The notes under the pieces were generated by a model. It worked only from the letters and a program-made list of their open reading frames with translations. It ran no database searches and was not told the DNA's origin. From Archivesica marissinica (taxonomy: Eukaryota; Mollusca; Bivalvia; Venerida; Vesicomyidae), in the NCBI GenBank assembly GCA_014843695.1, contig CM026398.1:45886443-45950442 (forward strand): a stretch of 64,000 nucleotides of DNA. Direction: 5' to 3'. Within the stretch, counting starts at the first letter, position 1, and each line of letters opens with the position of its first letter. Positions 60,501 through 64,000 of this stretch are shown here, piece after piece. The position numbers and the translations under genes are program-made.

Positions 60501-62647
60501 TGTACTCTGTTCGTGTTGATCAATAAGATACTTGTGATTCATACTAGTGGGTTATACTTGATACTTGTGATTCATACTAGTGGGTTATACTTGATACTTG
60601 TGATTCATGCTAGTGTTTATTCTTGATACTTGTGATTCATACTAGTGGGTTATACTTTATACTTGTGATTCATGCTAGTGGGTTATACTTGATACTTGTG
60701 ATTCATGCTAGTGGGTTATTCTGGATACGTGTGATTCATGCTAGTGGGTTATTCTGGATACGTGTGATTCATGCTAGTGGGTTATTCTGGATACGTGTGA
60801 TTCATGTTAGTGGGTTATTCTGGATACGTGTGATTCATGCTAGTGGGTTATTCTGGATACGTGTGATTCATGCTAGTGGGTTATTCTGGATACGTGTGAT
60901 TCATGCTAGTGGGTTATTCTGGATACGTGTGATTCATGCTAGTGGGTTATTCTGGATACGTGTGATTCATGCTAGTGGGTTATTCTGGATACTGTGATTC
61001 ATGCTAGTGGGTTATCTGGATACGTGTGATTCATGCTAGTGGGTTATTCTGGATACTTGTGATTCATGCTAGTGGTTATTCTGGATACGTGTGATTCATG
61101 CTAGTGGGTTATTCTGGATACTTGTGATTCATGCTAGTGGGTTATACTTGATACTTGTGATTCATACTAGTGGGTTATACTTGATACTTGTGATTCATAC
61201 TAGTGGGTTATACTTGATACTTGTGATTCATGCTAGTGGGTTATTCTGGATACTTGTGATTCATGCTAGTGGGTTATACTTGATACTTGTGATTCATGCT
61301 AGTGGGTTATACTTGATACTTGTGATGCATGCTAATGGAAGTCGTGATAGCTCAGTGGATGCGCATTCACTTCAGGTGCGAAAGGTCTGGAGTTCGAGTC
61401 CCGCTGGAGCCGTTGCGATTGTGCCCTTAAGCAAGGCATTTAAATTCCACGTTGTCTCTTCTCTCTCCCTCCTGGCGATGGATTCCATCAGGAATGAGAT
61501 CTCGAGAGTGATTAATATAAGTTGTATCAACTTGTTTCGCAATCGAGCAGAAAATAAATTTGTATAAAAAATAGATGTTAGATCATAGTGTGACTCTCCA
61601 GCTATTAGTAATACATGATTTTATTATCTACCAGGTGAATTATCGATCATTATTCAATCATGCAAATCTATAATCGTACAAAATCAGGAAGAGATGGTCC
61701 TATTGTTAAAATACTTGACACAAACAAAACAAAGTGGGAGGAGCAATAAGAATCGGCATCGGAATCTGCCGATTGTCTGTGTACTCTCTGAAGAATCTGT
61801 AATCGTTTCACGAGCCTGATTGATAATTGGTTAATCACTAATCTAGGTGTTTAACCCATTCAACAACAAGTAACTGACATGGACTCGTGCACCCATTCAA
61901 CACCAAGTAACTGACATTGACTGGTGCACCCATTCAACACCAAGTAACTGACATGGACTGGTGCACCCATTCAACACCAAGTAACTGACATGGACTGGTG
62001 CACCCATTCAACACCAAGTAACTGACATGGACTGGTGCACCCATTCAACACCAAGTAACTGACATGGACTGGTGCAAGAAAATACATTTGAACCTGTGCA
62101 TTTATCAAAATGGATAATTTTGTCTAAAAATAGTAATATTACTGGCAAAAAGTGCAGATCCTGATGAGACGGCTTTGTCACGAGCCAGCTCATCTGGATC
62201 TACATTTTTTTGTAAGACTATTTAAGGTATGTGGTGTTGAAAGGGTTAACCCTTTCCCTCATAGAAGCACCTCTTGATGCCATTACCAATATGACATACA
62301 TTGACAATGTAGGAGCCAAACCAATGTTCATAATAAAGGCCAGAATCCCATGTAGTCAAATAGTCCGAATTATTTCTTATTTTTCATCCAACTATGTTTC
62401 GTTACGAGTGCATCTATACTGTATGTAAGATTTGTTGTTGTACCTGCAGGAAGTAGAACCCATGGGTAAGGAGTCGGACCACATACACATCATAGCTCTA
62501 ACCTCCAGCCTCGGAGTGCCGGTCAGAGTAGAATACATGGACAGAGCCGGGACAAACACTTGTAATCAACACGACTTTCCTGAACAGTCTTCGCCACTAA
62601 TAACACTGCTGTATCGACCAGGACATTATGATATACTTTATTCTTGA
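45544..62647 (+). CDS. OTUB1: OTUB1 ubiquitin thioesterase, complete (8 exons, 259 aa)
   Basis: OTU-family cysteine protease of the cytosol and nucleus that preferentially cleaves Lys48-linked ubiquitin chains and, in vertebrates, also restrains E2 enzymes such as UBC13 without catalysis. Eight exons join in phase to 780 bp. Visible landmarks: YDEATMAQ near the start, RKTRGDGNCFYRAFGF with Asp76 and Cys79, FTIEDFH, SGYLQKESDFY, KESDHIHIIAL, VEYMDR and RPGHYDILY with His253. All three catalytic residues sit 12 positions before their human counterparts (88, 91, 265), so the protein is colinear with a shorter N-terminus. Intron 3 carries an antisense LINE; introns 6-7 and the 3' UTR carry SINEs, a hAT-like element and minisatellites. 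The stop codon is inside a minisatellite unit. No promoter was identified. Confidence 0.95.
46072..46210 (+). mobile_element. SINE family B, 3' part
   Basis: From ttaagcaaggca to the tail; head missing. Confidence 0.8.
46253..46503 (+). mobile_element. SINE family A, 5'-truncated
   Basis: Starts at the anticodon-arm region (cacgctggactggtaatcca); box B altered. Confidence 0.88.
46533..46622 (+). mobile_element. SINE family B, tail fragment
   Basis: From aggaatgaggtctcgaga to ttgtataaac. Confidence 0.8.
46630..47400. other. OTUB1 intron 1, largely unidentified
   Basis: A 54-bp segment (tggaacaatctccctcctaa) is duplicated at 46647-46755; otherwise unique. Intron 2 flank 47573-48270 is also featureless. 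Confidence 0.5.
47405..47485 (-). mobile_element. SINE family B, head fragment
   Basis: Contains aacggctccag and ttgcacctgaagcgatc in antisense; ends 35 bp before OTUB1 exon 2. Confidence 0.7.
47520..47572 (+). CDS. OTUB1: OTUB1 exon 2
   Basis: 53 bp, acceptor CTTCCAG, donor GAT/GTAAGT. Encodes KNYDEATMAQLRDMERD, matching the YDEAIMAQ segment of OTUB1. Confidence 0.9.
48273..48455. mobile_element. TA MITE in OTUB1 intron 2
   Basis: Full-length copy, ends tacagtctaaacctgt and acaggtttgactgta, TA on both flanks. Confidence 0.9.
48857..48958 (+). CDS. OTUB1: OTUB1 exon 3
   Basis: 102 bp, phase 0, acceptor GTTATAG, donor AAG/GTTTCT. Encodes IADRQKLISSRISF and EDYAREDEIYRTKIQK, the N-terminal helical region that in OTUB1 contributes to ubiquitin and E2 contacts. 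Confidence 0.92.
49011..51660 (-). mobile_element. 5'-truncated L1/Tx1-like LINE in OTUB1 intron 3
   Basis: Antisense to OTUB1. Carries the 3' two-thirds of an ORF2 and an A-rich tail (T-rich on the plus strand at about 49011-49043). No endonuclease domain is visible; the 5' end fades near 51660. Frameshifts show it is dead. Clade assignment rests on the style of the RT and C-terminal zinc knuckle and is tentative. Confidence 0.85.
49332..51600 (-). pseudogene. LINE reverse transcriptase (ORF2 fragment, frameshifted)
   Basis: RT motifs occur in order: QSIITLLPKPGKD (about 51540), TGFIKGRYIGENIRLL, catalytic FFADFEKAFNSL (motif A), GVRQGCPLSPYIF (motif B), MFADDATIIL (motif C, F-A-D-D) and GLKLNYDKC. 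A C-terminal zinc knuckle reads CDFC...HLFWNC at about 49640-49690. Reading shifts by one base near 51150 and again near 51500-51600, so no intact protein is made. The 607-codon stretch 49332-51155 is otherwise open, implying a fairly recent insertion. Confidence 0.88.
51748..52200. mobile_element. TTAA-flanked MITE, family 4, copy 1
   Basis: 453 bp bounded by TTAA; inverted ends AGCGACATTAC and GTAATGTCGCT. Its right TTAA is shared with the next element. TTAA targets suggest piggyBac- or Kolobok-type mobilisation. Confidence 0.85.
52197..52809. mobile_element. TTAA-flanked MITE, family 4, copy 2 (adjacent)
   Basis: 613 bp, ends AGCAGCATTACATCG and complement, bounded by TTAA at 52197 and 52806. 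Interior has a possible SINE tail fragment near 52525-52565 (ccccgcgaggggttcaacat). Confidence 0.8.
52926..54520. repeat. 25-bp minisatellite interrupted by the foldback element
   Basis: Units begin atggaacagctgaatgtgag. About 1.5 units lie left of the foldback element (52926-52965) and about 23 right of it (53944-54516), nearly all identical except for a few C/T variants at 54320-54420. The array existed before the insertion, since the element's target duplication is array sequence. Confidence 0.95.
52966..53943. mobile_element. 978-bp foldback element with 8-bp target duplication
   Basis: Two arms of about 470 bp (52966-53437 and 53477-53943) are near-identical inverted copies around a loop of about 39 bp. 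Ends read CACAGGCATTCGGCACG and its near complement. The 8-bp sequence caatggaa flanks both sides (52958-52965, 53944-53951), typical of hAT-type insertion. Each arm contains the same 72-codon frame facing outward-in (QLKVVFYL, RDRRYIW, SDRAILLIDAKSDI), which may be arm coding relic or chance. Confidence 0.85.
54624..54913 (-). mobile_element. SINE family A
   Basis: 11-bp duplication gtgcttccgtt at 54613-54623 and 54914-54924. Confidence 0.93.
55380..55896. mobile_element. TTAA-flanked MITE, family 4, copy 3
   Basis: 517 bp with ends AGCGACACTACAT and complement between TTAA at 55380-55383 and 55893-55896. Interior matches the 51.7-kb copy (ggatacacgcgttg, ttatgtcaacaaa). It ends about 46 bp before the OTUB1 exon 4 acceptor side of intron 3. 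Confidence 0.88.
55943..56061 (+). CDS. OTUB1: OTUB1 exon 4: catalytic Asp and Cys
   Basis: 119 bp, acceptor TTTCTCAG, donor AG/GTACGA. Encodes YKCVRKTRGDGNCFYRAFGF; the DGNC motif holds the oxyanion Asp and nucleophilic Cys of the OTU fold. Confidence 0.97.
56251..56545 (-). mobile_element. SINE family A in OTUB1 intron 4
   Basis: Duplication gtttgtttat at 56241-56250 and 56546-56555. Confidence 0.92.
57173..57450 (+). mobile_element. SINE family A in OTUB1 intron 4
   Basis: Box A shortened; A-rich rather than CA tail; abuts a truncated family B SINE. Confidence 0.88.
57451..57584 (-). mobile_element. SINE family B, 5'-truncated, in OTUB1 intron 4
   Basis: Tail and middle only, adjoining a family A SINE. 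Confidence 0.85.
57650..57734 (+). CDS. OTUB1: OTUB1 exon 5
   Basis: 85 bp, acceptor TTTTCAG, donor ACA/GTATGT. Encodes RFREVAKQSKNELVSLGF and EFTIEDFHET, matching the human SQGFTEFTIEDFH stretch. Confidence 0.96.
57804..58010 (-). mobile_element. SINE family B, diverged
   Basis: Whole length with deletions in the middle; head ends cggcttccac. Confidence 0.85.
58100..58358 (+). mobile_element. SINE family C in OTUB1 intron 5
   Basis: Full length; head atccatggtgtaatggataa, tail ending taaagtttaaac. Confidence 0.88.
58432..58572 (+). mobile_element. tRNA-like SINE, same body as 41255
   Basis: Head ctgtggccgagtggttatga and tatttcatgtgaggaggcta; inserted next to the 61-bp array. Confidence 0.75.
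58583..58976. repeat. 61-bp minisatellite, about 6.5 units, OTUB1 intron 5
   Basis: Units contain accagtatactattgtagat and tttaaaagcccaaatacaaa. A degraded unit also lies at 58380-58420, left of the inserted SINE. Confidence 0.94.
59065..59168 (+). CDS. OTUB1: OTUB1 exon 6
   Basis: 104 bp, acceptor TTCACAG, donor AG/GTAAGA. Encodes FMEVVGKVDSQCSLDDLLDT and LSDYIIVYL. Confidence 0.96.
59633..60093. mobile_element. hAT-like non-autonomous element in OTUB1 intron 6
   Basis: 461 bp; ends CAGGGGCGGATTAAGG and CCTTAATCCGCCACTG(AA). 8-bp flanks tatatgta at 59625-59632 and 60094-60101. Interior near both ends is rich in ggggcccc. Confidence 0.85.
60180..60371 (-). mobile_element. SINE family A, 5'-truncated, next to OTUB1 exon 7
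   Basis: Body only. Flanks tgtttgtttttat (about 60169-60181) and tgtttatttttat (about 60377-60389) look like a diverged target duplication. Confidence 0.88.
60402..60492 (+). CDS. OTUB1: OTUB1 exon 7
   Basis: 91 bp, acceptor TTATTTCAG, donor CAG/GTGTGT. Encodes LLVSGYLQKESDFYGSFLEG and TMKEFCNQ. A SINE ends about 30 bp upstream of the acceptor. Confidence 0.96.
60522..61334. repeat. 33-bp minisatellite in OTUB1 intron 7, about 25 units
   Basis: Units contain gtgattcatgctagtgggtt; outer units have tacttgatact, the inner block is homogenised to attctggatacg. Confidence 0.96.
61336..61568 (+). mobile_element. SINE family B at the end of the intron 7 array
   Basis: Full length, beginning directly after the last 33-bp unit. 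Confidence 0.9.
61851..62249. mobile_element. TTAA MITE family 2 with amplified end
   Basis: TTAA at 61851 and 62246. The left tip is amplified into a 37-bp array (61855-62075). Its right TTAA is directly shared with a family 3 end. Confidence 0.85.
62246..62366. mobile_element. TTAA MITE family 3, one end only
   Basis: Starts TTAACCCTTTCCCTCATAGA; about 120 bp are collinear, in reverse, with 34580-34695. It stops about 85 bp before OTUB1 exon 8. Confidence 0.7.
62450..62647 (+). CDS. OTUB1: OTUB1 exon 8: catalytic His and stop
   Basis: 198 bp including TGA at 62645-62647, acceptor CCTGCAG. Encodes EVEPMGKESDHIHIIALTSS, VRVEYMDRAGTNT and RPGHYDILYS. The last codons and stop coincide with the beginning of the 33-bp minisatellite; Ser replaces the usual final Lys. 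Confidence 0.97.
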   Translation, partial: EVEPMGKESDHIHIIALTSSLGVPVRVEYMDRAGTNTCNQHDFPEQSSPLITLLYRPGHYDILYS

Positions 62648-63563
62648 TACTTGTGATTCATACTAGTGGGTTATACTTGATACTTGTGATTCATACTAGT
62701 GGGTTATACTTGATACTTGTGATTCATGCTAGTGGGTTATTCTGGATACTTGTGATTCATGCTAGTGGGTTATACTTGATACTTGTGATTCATACTAGTG
62801 GGTTATACTTGATACTTGTGATTCATGCTAGTGGGTTATTCTGGATACGTGTGATTCATACTAGTGGGTTATACTTGATACTTGTGATTCATGCTAGTGG
62901 GTTATTCTGGATACGTGTGATTCATGCTAGTGGGTTATACTTGATACTTGTGATTCATACTAGTGGGTTATACTTGATACTTGTGATTCATACTAATGGG
63001 TTATACTTGTGATTCATGCTAGCGGGTTATACTTGATACTTGTGATTCATGCTAGTGTTTATTCTGGATACGTGTGATTCATGCTAGTGGGTTATACTTG
63101 ATACTTGTGATTCATACTAGTGGGTTATACTTGATACTTGTGATTCATACTAGTGGGTTATACTTGTGATTCATACTAGTCGGTTATACTTGATACTTGT
63201 GATTCATACTAGCGGGTTATAATTGATACTTGTGATTCATGCTAGTGGGTTATACTTGATACTTGTGATTCATACTAGTGGGTTATACTTGATACTTGTG
63301 ATTCATGCTAGTGTTTATTCTGGATACTTGTGATTCATACTAGCGGGTTATACTTTATACTTGTGATTCATACTAGTGGGTTATACTTTATACTTGTGAT
63401 TCATGCTAGTGTTTATTCTGGATACTTGTGATTCATACTAGCGGGTTATACTGGATACTTGTGATTCATACTAGCGGGTTATTCTTGATACTTGTGATTC
63501 ATACTAGCGGGTTATACTTTATACTTGTGATTCATACTAGCGGGTTATTCTGGATACTTGTGT
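62640..63563. repeat. 33-bp minisatellite at the OTUB1 stop codon and 3' UTR, about 28 units
   Basis: Same family as the intron 7 array (tacttgtgattcatactagt). First unit overlaps the last coding bases (tttattcttgatac). Confidence 0.96.
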
Positions 63564-63622
63564 TATTTATTGTCAAGAGTTACAAGAACACTATGAACAA
63601 ATGTCATGTTAACCAAATATAA

Positions 63623-63650
63623 AATAAATAGAACTAGTGATTTCAATAAA
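63623..63650 (+). promoter_or_regulatory. Candidate poly(A) signals of OTUB1
   Basis: Two AATAAA hexamers (63623-63628 and 63645-63650) are the first clear ones after the 3' minisatellite. If used, the 3' UTR is about 1 kb and consists almost wholly of 33-bp repeats. Confidence 0.5.
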
Positions 63651-63978
63651 GTTTCTCTATGAATAGGCAAGTTATGAGCGGTTTAATACTTAACGTTGAA
63701 TGGTGTCGGTCATCTTGTGTTAACCATGTTGTGTTACATAGAAATAGACATTTATGTGTTTCTGAGGCCCCAAGTCCCTCTCCTCCAGGCTAAGATTCCT
63801 CCCAGCAGTACAACAGTCCTGCTATCTGTGGATTGGGGGTGATTCAACGTCAAGTCTGTCGCACTATCCCTTTATTAATAACACTATATTCAAAAAGACT
63901 ATCTTAGTCAGAATAAGATTCTATATTTTTCAACAATGTTCAAAGTACATTAAGAATTTTTTGGGTTTTATTTGTTTA

Positions 63979-64000
63979 TACAAATTTATTTTAGCTCGAT
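63979..64000 (-). mobile_element. SINE family B, cut by window edge
   Basis: Only the tail (tacaaatttattttagctcg) is inside. Confidence 0.75.

Noticed and set aside
60623..61567. Frames reading LVIHASGLFWI, superficially like repeated transmembrane segments
   Set aside because: 33-bp minisatellite in an OTUB1 intron, running into a SINE.

Overview
The window is animal nuclear DNA: AT-rich, with short exons bounded by GT/AG introns, tRNA-derived SINEs, MITEs and a LINE, and no bacterial gene organisation. The repeat style (many tRNA-head SINEs, TTAA- and TA-flanked MITEs, a minisatellite in most introns) suits a lophotrochozoan invertebrate, most likely a mollusc. That placement is inference; the sequence alone does not prove a phylum.

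Two conserved protein-coding genes were reconstructed exon by exon, with splice phases checked at every junction. (1) Minus strand, 33151 down past the left edge: a GALNT7-like polypeptide N-acetylgalactosaminyltransferase, with type II membrane anchor, catalytic domain with DAH and WGGEN motifs, and the start of the ricin-type lectin domain. Ten exon positions lie in the window; the last lectin exons are beyond base 1. Position 6 exists as two homologous, phase-identical exons (17745-17924 and 14498-14674) that look like a mutually exclusive pair and would swap part of the acceptor-binding region of the enzyme. (2) Plus strand, 45544-62647: a complete eight-exon OTUB1 (ubiquitin thioesterase, 259 aa, catalytic Asp76/Cys79/His253). 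Its stop codon lies inside the first unit of a 33-bp minisatellite, and the same minisatellite also fills intron 7.

Between them (about 33.2-45.5 kb) there is no recognisable host gene: one unidentified 150-codon reading frame (39173), a frameshifted non-LTR retrotransposon fragment (42.8 kb), a GC-richer hAT-like transposase remnant (44.4 kb), SINEs, MITEs and arrays. A 5'-truncated L1/Tx1-like LINE lies antisense in OTUB1 intron 3.

The dominant feature is tandem repetition: about twenty minisatellites with units of roughly 21-90 bp. Several units are recognisably the terminal segments of MITEs in the same window, so transposon ends appear to seed arrays repeatedly here. The two genes show no obvious functional link: one acts in Golgi mucin-type O-glycosylation, the other in cytosolic deubiquitination.
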